In this document: positions 1 to 11,789 of the stretch, one piece after another
Numbering within the stretch: position 1 is the first letter of the stretch
How the letters are laid out: the number at the start of each line of letters is the position of its first letter
Assembly: GCA_963969495.1 (NCBI GenBank)
Contig: OZ018330.1
Location: forward strand, 65,152,513-65,216,512
Source of the DNA: Ceratothoa steindachneri
Lineage: Eukaryota > Arthropoda > Malacostraca > Isopoda > Cymothoidae
DNA length: 64,000 bases
Direction: 5' to 3'
Program-made: the position numbers and the translations under genes
The notes under the pieces: generated by a model
Database searches by the model: none
Seen by the model: the letters and a program-made list of their open reading frames with translations, nothing else
What the model was told of the DNA's origin: nothing

Positions 1-699
1 GTAAGCCCAAAGGGATTAGCTCAAATGCAGGATCGCAAAGAACATAGGTTTGTCTCATAGGACTGGTATTCCCATTTCTAAACCTGAAGCCTCTTCCACC
101 ATCTTAGTTCTGATTCATTTACCATATTACCTTCAGACTTAACTTCTCTCGATTTGAAAATCTTAGAGTCACTGTACATCAATAAAATATATCCAAACCT
201 AAATAATTACTCCTCCTCAATTAAACTATTCACTATATAACCAACGAACACTTCAATACATTAACTAGCCAACCGACCAACCAAACAAATCTCGTTAGTA
301 TTTTTTTATATCTTAGTTAGTTGATTTCACAACTCCTACGATAAGGGTTAGTCCCTCTGTTTAATTCATTCTAATTTTTTTTCGTTTTTTTTTTGTTGTT
401 TTTTTTATAATTTAATATAATACTCGTAGGTTATTTTATTGTTTACTCCAGTTACCTTTAATTTTTGATATTCAAGTCAGTTTGTTATAACTTCACTTCT
501 TTCTATTATTTTTGCAAAATTACACTAGATAATATAAATTATTTTTATATATTGTTATTTGTGTTTTTACTTCAATCTCAATAATTGTCAATTTTATTAT
601 TTTAACTTGTTTTCATCCGCTGTTTTAGTCATTATATAATGCATTCTTTTAACTGTTATCGTTAATATTCCTTTCCCTTCTCATTAGTCGATAAAGTCG
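1..699. other. AT-rich region, no gene seen
   Basis: AT-rich sequence with T-runs around 366-410. I see no open frame or splice-consistent exon. It leads into a Penelope-like end motif at 700, and its T-rich character resembles the sequence just before the equivalent motif at 31300, so it may be upstream Penelope sequence. That is inference. Confidence 0.4.
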
Positions 700-745
700 C
701 TGAAGATGGTCCGAGGGGAAGATCCGAAACGTCCGGCCAATAAAT
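700..745 (+). ncRNA. Hammerhead-like motif of a Penelope-like element end
   Basis: CTGAAGA at 700-706 fits the hammerhead core CUGANGA. A short helix follows (GGTC at 708-711 with GATC at 721-724, one G-U pair), then GAAAC at 726-730. Penelope-like elements are known to carry hammerhead motifs in their terminal repeats, and a very similar block at 31300 lies beside a Penelope-type open frame. I could not identify helix III or a cleavage site, so catalytic activity is not claimed. Confidence 0.4.
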
Positions 746-819
746 GATTAGTGTAATGACCGGGGTCTTCATATTCCTACTACATATCAGATTCTCAAGG
801 AACAAATCAATTGCAAGTG

Positions 820-959
<140 letters not shown>

Positions 960-984
960 ATGTCCCGCAGGAAAAATGAAATAG

Positions 985-1036
985 GTGTTTCCAAGTACTT
1001 TCGAACTTTATTTAGTTCATTCTCAAGGATAACTAC
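985..1036 (-). ncRNA. Inverted Penelope-type end motif, degenerate hammerhead-like
   Basis: On the minus strand a perfect 5-bp helix (GAACT with AGTTC, loop AAATAA) runs directly into GAAA, as helix II does in a hammerhead. The preceding core reads CTTGAGA rather than CTGANGA, so it is degenerate. With the plus-strand motif at 700 it makes a converging pair across the (TA)n array. Confidence 0.3.
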
Positions 1037-1239
1037 AAGAAAAAATATTATAATAAGAGTATATATAAGCTAATAAAAGATAAAGGACCGCCTCTAAGAC
1101 AAGAAATCACCAATGAGGAAGTAGGAGAGGGACTGGTAAATTTCCATTAAGATTTAGCTCTAACAGGTAGCAAGGTCAAACCGAGAGGCAAGAAAGAGTC
1201 AAGAACAGAGCCAAAAGGGTTAAAACGATTAACGGATAA

Positions 1240-1490
1240 AGCGATAGTCTAAAGAGGGAGATTAGGAGAGACACGAGAAGTGAGCAGATACGTAGGGGAG
1301 AGGAGTAAGGAGAGAGGAAGATAAATAAATAGATGAGTAAAGAGATGAATAAAGAGATATAGAGATAACGAGTAGGAGAGATTGGGATAAAGAATGATAA
1401 GGGTAAATTGAGAGAGATTGAAGGCAGGAGAGAATGAGAGATTTAGAGTTTCAGAGAAAGAGTGAGCGATTAATAGGGAGTTTTTACGGA
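1240..1490. repeat. Purine-rich (GA/GATA) low-complexity tract
   Basis: The plus strand is dominated by G and A, with repeated agag, agata and gagta. The minus-strand leucine/serine-rich reading frame here is compositional. A similar purine tract lies at 32590-32800, also close to a Penelope relic and a (TA)n array. Confidence 0.7.
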
Positions 1491-1903
1491 ATAACTTCAT
1501 TAATTACCCTATGGCTCCTTCAAGCTATCGGTTCTTAAGACATAGTTGGAAATACGCCGATACCAAGGCGAGCGCTGCATTTTCGGATTTAGTTGCCTCT
1601 GGCGACATTAAACGTGTTGGTACCATTGGTAACCACTCTCAATTCTATATTTTCCTTTTTTCCACTGGCAATGAAAAGGGGAATTAGAGAGTCATGGACC
1701 GAATATTAATACACCAAGAGATTTTTGAGTGATTCTCTCAGACAGACTAAGAAAAAGATTGGACAAATAAATAGGAATATGTTAAAGATGAAATTTGAAA
1801 AACAGTATTATAGAAAACTTCGCTATTCATCTCAATATCTTTGTATCTATACCCTAGAAATTGTCTATGGAAAATTGCGTGCATTATTCCAACCATGACT
1901 CAC

Positions 1904-2040
1904 CAACGGTGGTAAGTAGCATGTTGTCAAGGAGAAGGGCAATAGCGACGATGACCAAGATGAGTTTTCGCGATTCTCTGAATCGCATCAGCCACTCAAT
2001 CACCGACACCATGGCGACAGTCTCCAGGATCACGCACCAC
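1904..2040 (-). CDS. Vmat: Vesicular monoamine transporter, first coding exon (partial gene)
   Basis: Read on the minus strand, this exon starts after a TTTCAG acceptor, has an ATG at 2012 in a strong GCCATGG context, and ends at a GTGAGT donor (plus 1898-1903). It encodes 36 residues plus the first base of a codon. The peptide includes FRESRKLILVIVAIALLLDN followed by MLLTTV, matching the cytosolic N-terminus and first transmembrane helix of SLC18A-type transporters. These proteins load dopamine, serotonin, histamine or octopamine into synaptic vesicles in exchange for protons. The SRKLIL and LLLDNMLLT features favour VMAT over the related acetylcholine transporter. The frame stays open upstream of the ATG to the acceptor, so a longer N-terminus is possible. 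The next exon should continue with VPIIP but was not found at 1-1900, so the gene probably runs off the left edge. Upstream exons would lie to the right and are not visible. Confidence 0.85.
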
Positions 2041-2049
2041 CTGAAATGA

Positions 2050-3520
2050 AAATAAAAGTTTAAAAACTACTTCTACTACTACTATCATTAATGCTCCCCT
2101 CAACTAACAAAATTCTTAAGTTGAAGTTTTCATGCAAGAATAAAACCAATCTATTCAATTATTTCTTCGATTTCCACCTACAAAGTAAATTTACATCACA
2201 TATGACCATGATTAATTTTATTAAGGATTCCTGATGATCAATACAAGACAACTTTGTTTAAAGACCATCCCTCATTCGACCATACTTGCTTGCATTTTAT
2301 TAAGTAAATTAAGAGCTAAATTAAGTGATGAGGAAGTTCTTACTACAATACCTTATCTGTTTTTTAAATATTCCCCTAAATAAATCATTCTCCCTTTGTG
2401 GTCTAATGTGGAATTCTCATATCCTCATATATGCTGCTTATTCAAGGCACCAGCAGGTGTTTGGTTTGTTTACAGGCTAATCGGAAAACGAAGATAAGTT
2501 GTTTTGTCTGTATCTTTTCAATATTTTTTAAAAGATAACGTTAATATATGGCGATTTTACGGTCCAAAAGTTGAATTTATAGCAATAACATCAGAAAAAG
2601 AAGGAGAAAGACCTAAAATTGAGGAAGCATACGGCCAAATTCGCCGCAAGGACAAATACTTGGTGAACATTAATAAGTACCATATTGTGGGAACTGCAAT
2701 TTCTATTTTACACGAAGGTTTGAGAGCATAATGTTGGCGCACATGATATATATTTAGAGTTAGAGCACATTGTGCACACTTTAGATACTGAGATAGTTAA
2801 ATATGTAAGTACGTAAAAATCTCTCGCCGTAAATCAAAGAATAACATTGAAATCGAGAAAAAATGATTCAGGATAAAATATATACTAGCACCCTTTAAAA
2901 ATAACGACTCTGAAGAAAAATGAGCGAAGCTGATGAAGTGAGATGTCATGAAGGTCGAAAGAAATTACTATCAAGATCTCGCACAAAATTACCCACACGA
3001 GTTTAAGCGTTTTCATCGTTTCCTATATAGAGGAGAGTATGCACATGTAGATATTTTTGATTTCCTTGATTATTTTTTTGCAGTGCAGTAGTGGACGATT
3101 CTTGTGAGAAAAGAGTCAGGAAGCCCACCTAAACCCTCGTATAGTTAGTCAACTACGTCTAGTAACAACATGCCGTCGTATCATCTTTATTCTGCCCGAT
3201 ATACATTTTCTCTGCAGTTACAAGAATTAACAAGGAAAAAAGTACCCTAAAGACCTTACGGTCCATTCAATGAGGGTACCTTTGGGAGAAGATAAAAATT
3301 ATTCGCGTTCAGAGCTTCTTTTTTGGGGGGTCACTTGGCATGTGTAGGAAAATCTTCCCTTTGACCGCATTTCGACAATAATAACCATTTGCAGTAGGCA
3401 AAAATCCTAATTCTTGAAGCAAAATCATTTTTTAATCTTCTGAGTCTCCTATCTCGAGAGAAACAAAGGTTAAATCTTCCAGAGAATTTCCTATCATAAG
3501 AAATATGAAATAAAAACCGT
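2050..3520. other. No gene recognised
   Basis: If the VMAT gene is intact this is its upstream intron or flank. A 73-residue open stretch at 2504-2731 has no recognisable domain or splice context. Nothing else is supported. Confidence 0.4.
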
Positions 3521-3529
3521 TCCTAACCG

Positions 3530-3968
3530 CCCTAAAAAAACAGAGATAAACGTCAGTGGTGTGCTCAGACATAGATGAAAACTGACTTTAGCAAAGTTAT
3601 GTTCACTGACGAATCAAGAGTCACTATAGATGGGCCAGATTGTTGAAGTGAAAACCAGTTAGGACGAGTAAGTCAGTCTTTTTTCAGGATAATGCTTCTA
3701 ATCATTCTTCCAAGTCCTCTTAGAACTTTTTAAGTTAGAATAAATATGATTTGAAGGAGATTCAATCATGAATTGCCACCCAGCAAGTGCGACCTATATC
3801 CAATAGAAAACTTTGTCTCATCCTGAAGAGAAAAGATTGAGCAGATATCAAGCAATTGAACAAAAAATTGACATTTGGGAAGTCATTCAAGATGCTATAA
3901 ATAATCTTTCTGCTGATTGCAGCAAAACTTTGACATCATCACTAGACAAACGACTGCACAAAGTATGA
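3530..3968 (+). pseudogene. Tc1/mariner transposase relic
   Basis: Broken frames contain the transposase signature DFSKVMFTDESRVTIDGPD around 3585-3645, which spans the first catalytic Asp. Near 3690 there is a trace of the second Asp (QDNASNH-like). Around 3785-3965 comes SKCDLYPIENF and a C-terminal tail ending SLDKRLHKV. The order matches Tc1/mariner DDE transposases that cut and paste at TA dinucleotides. Several stops, frameshifts and an internal loss between the first and second Asp make it non-functional. Terminal repeats were not identified. Confidence 0.75.
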
Positions 3969-4273
3969 GGTTCTTCGTAATAACATTAGAGTTAACTTCA
4001 TCTATCGGCCTGAATTAATTTGGAAGATATTTATTCTTGTCAGTCTACTGCTAATTTATTTGCTCTAGATTTCACATTCTTGATTCTCGGCAATCTTTGT
4101 GTGTATCCAAGGGTTTTTGCTCGTATTTATTTTGTAGATTTACAAATTTTACATGTGTATATAGATGGAAATATACTCAACCGAAAAGACAACATAAAAA
4201 GAAAATAAGCAGTATACATCTAGAATGATTAACAGTACAAGTTAGATAATAGTTCAAATTAGGCAATAGTTGC

Positions 4274-4432
4274 AGCCCAGCTGCAACTAAATCTGGATCC
4301 ACAAAGGCTTAAGTATCTTTGCACATTGTTTTTGTTAGAAGTAGTACGAAAATAATTATAAATTTGTGTATAAATATAAACTTTGTGGTCATGCAGCACG
4401 TGATAAGTAAATAGCAGGTGGGTACAAATTTA
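4274..4432 (+). repeat. 160-bp direct repeat, left copy (brackets BEL element)
   Basis: This segment starts CAGCCCAGCTGCAACTAAAT and ends ACAAATTTATGGT. It is about 90% identical to 11627-11789 in the same orientation, and similarity stops sharply at both ends. It may be a remnant of the 5' LTR of the BEL element that follows, or an unrelated interspersed repeat. No matching target duplication was seen. Confidence 0.7.
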
Positions 4433-4506
4433 TGGTTACACAAATTCGTAACATAATCCAGATTTAAATTTAAATAATTGGGCGTAATAATTTTATGGTT
4501 CTCTAG

Positions 4507-4508
<2 letters not shown>

Positions 4509-4563
<55 letters not shown>
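4509..4563. repeat. (TA)n microsatellite
   Basis: About 55 bp of pure alternating A and T between the 160-bp repeat and the BEL leader region. Confidence 0.95.
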
Positions 4564-4566
<3 letters not shown>

Positions 4567-5195
4567 ATTTATTCCTAATATGATTAGCATAGGCTACGAA
4601 ACTTCATTTACCTAATCATTGCCGTAGGCTAACCAAGGCTAATGTTTTCGTCCGTCATTGGCTAACTCGTCTGTTGACATCGGTGTTCGGCACTCGGAAA
4701 TTTGAATTAGTAAATAGTTAATATATTAATATGCATTTATTTATAAGAATTTAACTAGATATTATTCGTTTTAGTAGTATATTAAATTAAAAGTTTTGCC
4801 TCTCGGTAATTCGATAGTGTCTTAGGCATTTCGAGCGTTTGGTCAGTGAAACCGTATAGTAGGCCTATGCTATCTGACGGCGGAAATAACAACTCCTCTA
4901 GTTTAAGGGTCGGGTTACCGATCTTTAAGTGGCTTGTAGTTGTTCATCTTTTAGGAGACTTGCGTCATTCAGGTGAGTGTGCTTGTTTGCTTATTGAGTC
5001 AAATCGCATGATTTGTGTTAGCTGGGGTATGTGCTGATGCTATGAGTTTTGTATCCCCTTAAAAAATGGTACTTAAAATAACCCACTGCATACATAACTT
5101 GAGGGAGTATGTTAATTTGTAAATATTTGTAGGCTGTAAATATAATTTTAGTAAATAGCTATTATAGATATAGTAAATGATTAATTAAGGTAAAC

Positions 5196-6644
5196 ATGGC
5201 TGATGACGAGTCTGTTAAGGGTTCTCTTTCTTTTGAGGAGGAGGTGGTGGTTGACCCTAAGGAGAATGCGAGGGACTCATAAAAGAAAGGTCATTATTTA
5301 TTTAAAGACACTAAAGAAGCTTCATGATGGAACTAAATTAAACTCTTCCCTTTGTAAGACTCAAATTAAAGAAATTGAAAAAGAAATTATTCAGTTTAAA
5401 AGTTTTGATGAAAAAATTAATGGAGTATTGGAGAAAAATCAAATAAGTAGTAGTGATGAAAGATTTTATAATGCTGAGTTAGATGATCAAGCAGAATATA
5501 TAATTGCAACTAGTATAGAGTTAGATCAATATGAAGAATATATAAATCAATTGGAGCTTCTGACAACAGATCTGCAGAAAAAGTTTTAGATATGATGTCT
5601 AGAATAAATATGCTGGACGGAAAACCCCCTCCTCTGGAATGTGGCATTTTTACAGGAAAAGAAAAGGACAAATTTGCCTTTAATACCTTTTTAAGTCAAT
5701 TTAATAATGTTATTGGGTCCAGAAAAAATTATCTGATTCTGCTAAACAAATTTATTTGTATGGGTACTTAAGGGACTATGTCTTGAAGGTGGTTAAACAT
5801 CTAACTATTTCTTATATTAATTACCACTTGGCAATTCAGATGCTGAAACAAGAATTTCTTGATGTAAATTATATCATTGATGAAACTCCCAAGAATATTT
5901 TAAATGCAGCACCTAATTTAGAATTTGACCCTGAATATACATCTGTAAAAATTTATCTTAATGAAATAAAATCTTATTTATATGAATTAAAAGCACATAA
6001 GTTTGATTTATTGGAGGAAGGACATCTGAACATAAATTTGTGAGCCACATAGTATTTAGTAAACTCCCTATACCCGTAAAGAGAGAGTTGGTTCACAAAT
6101 TGACTACTAATTATGCTACTATAACTGACATTCTATCTAACTATAATGAAGTAATTAAATTTTAAGTAAAACAATTTCAACAAAGAAAAAGACCTTTAGC
6201 AAATTTTTTAGCAAACCTAGCACTAGTAGTTCATCATTTAAACATAAAGAAAATAAAGAAGGTGAAAGTACGATTCAAAATTTTAAATTTGTAAATACTA
6301 AAGTAAATAAATTAATTTTCAAGTTGTGTACAGCTGAAAGCTATACTTTAGGAAAGTGTGTCAATTTCAAAAATTTTAATAATAAGTTGGCCAGGCTCGA
6401 AGAACATTCGCTGTGCACAAAATGTGCTGGGTCAGGGCATGATGAAAATAATTGTTATGGAAAACAAAATAAATTGAGATTCGAGTGCCGGTTATGCGAC
6501 AAGAAAGAACACATAGCACCATTGTGCCCTTCTTTTAGTCAAGCAAAATCAACTCCTAAAATTAACGTAAGCTTATGTTTTGCTCAAAGAAGTTTTGATG
6601 CTTCTCACATTCTGCCAACTATGACTGCATTTAAAAAATGGTAA
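5196..6644 (+). pseudogene. gag: BEL/Pao retrotransposon Gag, decayed
   Basis: An ATG at 5196 opens a short acidic frame (MADDESVKGSLSFEEEVVVD) that stops after 28 codons. The Gag-like sequence then continues in other frames. It includes a helical charged region to 5589, a capsid-like part at 5640-6160 (FTGKEKDKFAFNTFLSQF, then ending near NYATITDILSNYNEVIK), and cysteine/histidine knuckles at 6410-6530 (CTKCAGSGHDENNC and CRLCDKKEHIAPLC). Paired knuckles of this form are usual at the Gag end of BEL/Pao polyproteins, where they bind RNA. At least four stops or frameshifts interrupt it. Sequence is strongly A/T-biased. Confidence 0.8.
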
Positions 6645-8215
6645 TACGGCTAGGAAAGCGAGATGTCTTATTGATACTAGTAGTATCAATCAGCTAAAGA
6701 TCTTTGTCATGATGTGGAAGAGTTGTATGGGTTAGAGTGTGATGTATGCACATATATATAGGTCGAGAAAATAAGGGGCTTAAACAAATATCCACTGGGA
6801 TAAGGATCAATAACAAGTTAGTTTATACACCCTTATTAGTGCATAAATCTTTAAATATAAACTTTTAGGTACCAGGCATGAATCAGATAATAAATAAGTT
6901 TAAAAGTAATAACACAGTTTTATTGGATGAGACCTTTTGTGATAACAGAGGCCATGAAAATATAACAGTAGATATGTTGTTGGGAATAGATATAATTCAA
7001 TTTTTACCATCAGTTACTTGGACTAAAATCTTGGGTGCATCTTGTTTAGTAGTAAATAATAGAGTAGCTCCTGTTGGTAATGTGTTCAACTTTTTGGATA
7101 AGGCACAAAGTAAATCGGTTATGTCCTCCATAGTTAAAGAAAAGGATGAAAATTTGAATAATAATAATAAAACTATGATCAACTTAGTAATGGATCATCT
7201 TAAATCTTACTTCAATCCTTTGGAACATATATTAGAAGAAGGTAATGTAGATAATGGACTTGAACACCTTTTTAGTCTTGAATCTATGGGTATAAAAAAA
7301 GGATGAGAAAAAGTTGGTTTCCTTTGATAAAGAACACATTTATAAATTTAGAGAGTGGATCTCATTTAAGGATGGATTTTATAATGTAGAATTGCCCTAG
7401 TATTCCGATAAAATTGGCCTAGTCCCATCAAATCGTTTTGTTGCACTTAGAGTTTTAGATAGAATAGTAGAGCATCTTAGTAGAAAGGGACTCATAGACA
7501 AATAGCAAGAAGCTTTTAAAAAAAAACTTGAAGATTGCATAATTGAAGAAATTGAAATAAATCCTTCTGACTATCATAAACACATTTGGATTCCCCATAG
7601 ACCAGTTGTAAAATTGGAGGAATAAGTGACTACCAAATTAAGACCAGTTTCAATTGTTCCTTAAAAACTAATAAGGAATTGCCTTCACTTAATGAAACTG
7701 CTTATCCTGGAATAGATTTGATGGGTTCAGTATTGAAATTACTTTTTCACTTCAGAACAAATAAGTATGTAATGTTGAGTGATATTAAACAAGATTTTTG
7801 ATCATTAAATTAAAGAATGAAGTTGACAAAAACAGGTTTTGTTTCTTCTGGAAACGAGGAAACAAAATAGTAGCTTATCGCTATAAAACAATAGTATTTG
7901 GTTATATTTCATCTCCTTTTATATTAAATTTTGTTATGAGACATCATGCCGAAAGTTTTCCTGATGATAAGTGTAAAGAAATATTATCTAATAATTTTTA
8001 TGTAGACAATTTATTAATAACTGGTAATAACGTAAATGAAATGCAAACTTTATATAATCAAGCCTATGATAGAATGAAAGAAGGAGAATTTGTTTTAAGA
8101 TCCTGGAATTCCAATTTCGCTGAATTGATAGATCAAATGGCATCAGATCATAGATTTATTGAGCCTTCACGTGAAGAAGATAAGGTATTGGGATATATAA
8201 TTATTTAGCGTAAAC
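6645..8215 (+). pseudogene. pol: BEL/Pao pol: protease-linker and reverse transcriptase, decayed
   Basis: A cysteine/aspartate remnant at 6655-6690 (ARCLIDTSS) suggests the aspartic protease start. The region 6878-7306 (MLLGIDIIQFLP and following) fits the A17 protease-to-RT linker. From 7330 comes the RT N-terminal part: SNRFVALRVLDRIVEHL, then HIWIPHRPVVKLEE, then MLSDIK near 7770 with the first catalytic Asp. The open part 7798-8208 holds FCFFWKRGN, GYISSPFILNF and the active-site box FYVDNLLITG, a YVDN variant of YVDD. Stops and frameshifts make it inactive. Confidence 0.85.
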
Positions 8216-9150
8216 AAGGATTCTTTTAGTCTTGCGCCTTGTAAAATAAACTCTGAAGCAGATACAAAAAGAAAGATATTGTCTCAAACTTAAAAGAAAT
8301 ATTTGATCTTTTGAACTTAGTCCTTCCTGTAACAATAAGAGAAAAAGTTTTAATGAGAAAAAGATGTAAATTAGACATTGGTTGGGATGAAAAATTGCCT
8401 AAGGAAATTTGTGGGGAAATGAAAGGTATAAGTAAAGATTTTGAAATGTTATCTGAACTTAGTTTTCCTAGAGAATCACTTATTGAGCTTAACTCATATG
8501 GACTTCAGATATTTTGTGATAGTTCAGTGGTGGCCTATGGGTTTGAGGCCTATACTCTTGATCAGAATAATAAAGGTTCTTATTTTTTCTTCAAATCTAA
8601 ATTAGCTCAATTAAATAAGAGAAATAAACATAGTATCCCTACTTTAGAATTAATCGGAGTCATTTTAGCTTTTAATGTTTACCTTCAATATTAGAAGCCC
8701 ACAATAATATGCAATTTTATTTATAAAAATTAGTGTTGATGTACAGGTTGTTTTGAATTGGTTAATAACTAGAAAAACTAAAGTAAAATCTAAATTTGTC
8801 AGAAATAGAGTACTTGAGGCAGATGGTTTTAAATGTGAAATAGCTAAACAATTTCAACTACCTGTCTTTTACCATTATGTAAATACAGATGAGAACCCGG
8901 CTGACATGATTACCAGGGGCCTATCCTATAGTATATATTTAAGTAAATTAACCTCTTGGCTAGAAGGACCTGACTGGTTAAATAATAATTTTGACAAATG
9001 GACTCGCTACCCTCTAATGAGTATTTCTCCTGATTATAAGCATCAAATAAGTACGGTATGTATTATGCAAGTAAATAAAGTAAATACAGGTATTCTTAAT
9101 ATACATAAATATTCTGATTATGAGAAATTATTAAAAATTGAAAGTTAATT
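8216..9150 (+). pseudogene. pol: BEL/Pao pol: RNase H region, decayed
   Basis: The open part 8311-8694 contains LQIFCDSSVVAYGFEAYTL with the first RNase H Asp and IPTLELIGVILAF with the catalytic Glu. After a stop at 8692, 8753-9148 carries VVLNWLITRKTKVKSKFVRN and the typical BEL tail ENPADMITRGLS. The domain degrades the RNA strand of the RNA-DNA hybrid during reverse transcription. Order and spacing match BEL/Pao elements. Confidence 0.85.
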
Positions 9151-10280
9151 GTTCCTATTTAGTTGTAAATTAAAGGGTGGTGATCTTCAAAGGAAAGCCC
9201 TTGAGTATTGGGTGAAAAATGCTCAGACTGAATATTTTCAAATGAAATTGCTTTCTTACAAGATAGTGCCAACAATAATAAAAATTGTTCCTCCTCTGGT
9301 ATCAAATTTAAATTGATTCTTAGATTCAAATGGGATAATTAGACCTAGGGAAAGAATATCTAAATGTTTCTACTTTAATTTTGAAATACACAACCCAATT
9401 CTACTTCCTAAAGAGCATAGGTTTACATCATTATTAATTAAATATTGCCATTTAAAAGGGCAACATTTAGGAGTAGGCGCTACTTTGAACTACCTAAGGG
9501 AACAGGGATTTTTGGTTCTCAAGGGTAGATCAGCAAAGTTTACAGATATGTATGTCTAAACACCCTATGAATTTAGTCAAGCCTTTTCAGCATGTGGGAA
9601 TAGATTATACTGGCCATTTTTTGGTTTAAAAAGAGTCAAGTGGCAAGACCACAAAAATGTTTATAGTACTGTTTACATGCCTAAATGTACTTTGAATTGT
9701 TACCCACATGTCTCTTCCAAATTTTATTTTAGCTTTTCAAAGATTTAGTAATATGTCTACAATACTACAATACTTATATAGTGAGAATGCAAAGTCATTT
9801 TTATAGGGTGGAAGCATTCTTGAAAATTATTTGCAGTCAGAAGAATTTCAGTTCGAACTTAGTAAATGCAACATCTAGCATGTTAAAATTTCTCTTTATT
9901 AAGCTTGGATTGGCTCTGCGTGGGAAAGACTAATTAGAGTTTTAAATAATTGTCTTTATAAAGTTATTGGAAGATCTAAATGAACCTACTTGGAATTATT
10001 AACTACTCTCTCAAATATTTAACTTGCAATAAATTCCAGGCCTTTAACTTTTAGATCCAGTTCAAAAATTTGGAGTTCGCAACACATAATTCATTCATTA
10101 AATTACATGGTAATTCATCCCTCATTTTGAGAGGAGATGATAGTAATTAGTAGTTAGAAGATACTAGCCAACCTTCATTAGAAAAAAACTGTAGAATTGC
10201 AAGAGGAAATAATTGAAAATTTTAAAAGATTATGGTATGAAAATTATCTTTTGAGTCTTCGTAAACATAGCACTTAATAA
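9151..10280 (+). pseudogene. pol: BEL/Pao pol: integrase, decayed
   Basis: A His/Cys-type N-terminal region is visible (LLPKEHRFTSLLIKYCHLKG at about 9400-9460). The core follows with QHVGIDYTGHFLV near 9590-9625, LYSENAKSF near 9775-9805 and WIGSAWERLIRVLNNCLYKV near 9905-9965. The first two Asp positions of the DDE triad can be placed, although the second motif reads SEN where SDN is usual. Many in-frame stops remain. The integrase would insert the cDNA into host DNA. Confidence 0.8.
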
Positions 10281-10296
10281 GCCCAGGTCATTTTGG

Positions 10297-10605
10297 ATGA
10301 TGGGTAAAGTTTTAGAACTCGGTATAGGTTTTGATGGTAACATAAAGTCTGTGAAACTAAAGCAAAGTAATAGATCTATAGAATATCATTCAATTTGTAA
10401 TCTTTATCCTATGGAACTATCAGTGACCCATGCTATAAGGGAAAGGGACACTAAATCTAATTCAATAGAAATAAATGTAGAAACAGACCGTGCAATTAAG
10501 CCTGAATCTCTTCCTACTGAACAAAGTGAGAGGTCTGTAAGGCCTAAGAGAAAGGCTACTGAGAGGTTTGAAAGAATTCTAAGGGAAAATATACATAATT
10601 TGTAA
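10297..10605 (+). pseudogene. BEL/Pao C-terminal domain (DUF5641-like)
   Basis: This open stretch reads MMGKVLELGIGFDGNIKSVK then NLYPMEL, the small beta-rich domain that follows the integrase core in BEL/Pao polyproteins. The tail is basic (RSVRPKRKATERFERI). The stop at 10603 is the probable natural end of pol. Confidence 0.8.
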
Positions 10606-10639
10606 ATATTTACTCTTCAGTTCATATTATTATTTCTAT

Positions 10640-11010
10640 ATTTATTAATGGTTTAAAATCAGAGTGAGGATGCTTTGGACTAAAATGAGCTTTGGACTAA
10701 AATGATACACTCTTGACTAACCTATATCAGATTGAGGAGGCTTTACGATTACTTTAAAATGCTACACTCTTGAAACATTTTTCAGGGTGAGGAAGTTATA
10801 TTTTAATGCTTTATTCTTAATAACCTTATTTCAAGGAGAAGGGCAGTGCAAATATAATTCTTTAAAAATAATAATAAAAAAAATTATATATAAATAATTA
10901 AATGAATAAATAAAAATGGGGATAGCCTATAGCAAGCTAAGTTAGTATTAGTGAAAATATTTAAAAAACGCTACACCTTTTGTAAGGTGAGGATGGTACT
11001 ACGTATTAAT
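10640..11010 (+). repeat. Degenerate tandem repeats in BEL 3' untranslated region
   Basis: Loosely repeated blocks combine GTGAGGA(T/A)G, a run near ACTTTAAAATG and CTACACTCTTGA, seen at about 10660, 10730, 10790 and 10970. Divergence is high and the spacing irregular. Their role is unknown. Confidence 0.5.
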
Positions 11011-11148
11011 AATTTTGTGACATTGATTAGCATTTGGTAACTTAACCAAATTAATTAAGTAGAATAAAGGTAGCCCTTGTAAATAATATGATATGTTTCC
11101 TGAAGTTGTTTATTGCAATTTTAGAATTGCAATCTTTTGTGGGGAAGA

Positions 11149-11628
11149 TGTTAGAGATTAGGGTTGCTTTATATGAATAGTAATCGAGTTTTTATTCAAG
11201 TAACTTGAAATTAAATACAATAATAAACTCTGTTTAAAAATAAGGAAAAAGTTAATCTTTAGAGCAAGGAAATATAGTCCTTTATAATCAACAATCGTTT
11301 GGTAGTTCGGTTCTGATAGTGAAATTTGTTTATTTCAATTAAATACTTAAATAAATAAATTTAAGTTTCATTAACGCTATTTAGTAAAATGAATAGTAGC
11401 CTTAATGCTAAATAATTAATAAAATATAAAATAATAATAATTTTCCAAAATAAATAATCGCTTGTTATAATGTAATGTCAAGCGGCTAGAACATGTCTAT
11501 TCGCGTCTGCGTGGTAGATTTCGACATCAAAGTATTTTTCAGTATGTTCTGAGCCGGCGTCAGCGCAAGACACAAATATTACTTAGTGAATATGAAGTGA
11601 AATTTCAGAAGTAAACCAAGACTTCACA
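11149..11628 (+). repeat. Putative 3' LTR of the BEL element
   Basis: A purine tract (GTGGGGAAGA, 11139-11148) lies directly before TGTTAGAGATTAGG. The candidate LTR would end CTTCACA at 11628, or extend through the 160-bp repeat to 11789. No full matching 5' LTR was found at 4433-5195, so the left LTR is lost, truncated to the 160-bp repeat, or too diverged to see. Confidence 0.45.
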
Positions 11629-11789
11629 GCCCAGCTGCAACTAAATCTGGATCCCCAAAAGTTTAAGTATCATTGCACATTGTTTTTGTTAGAAGTAGTA
11701 CCAAAATAACTAGAAACTTGTGTATAAATATAAACTTTGGGGCTATGCCGCACGTGATAAGTAAATAGCAGATGGGTACAAATTTATGG
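11627..11789 (+). repeat. 160-bp direct repeat, right copy
   Basis: Partner of 4274-4432 with about 15 differences by eye, same orientation. Confidence 0.7.

Noticed and set aside
1861..2049. Plus-strand 62-codon frame
   Set aside because: It is the shadow of the minus-strand VMAT exon.
2504..2731. 75-codon plus-strand frame
   Set aside because: No recognisable domain, no true ATG at its start, no splice context.
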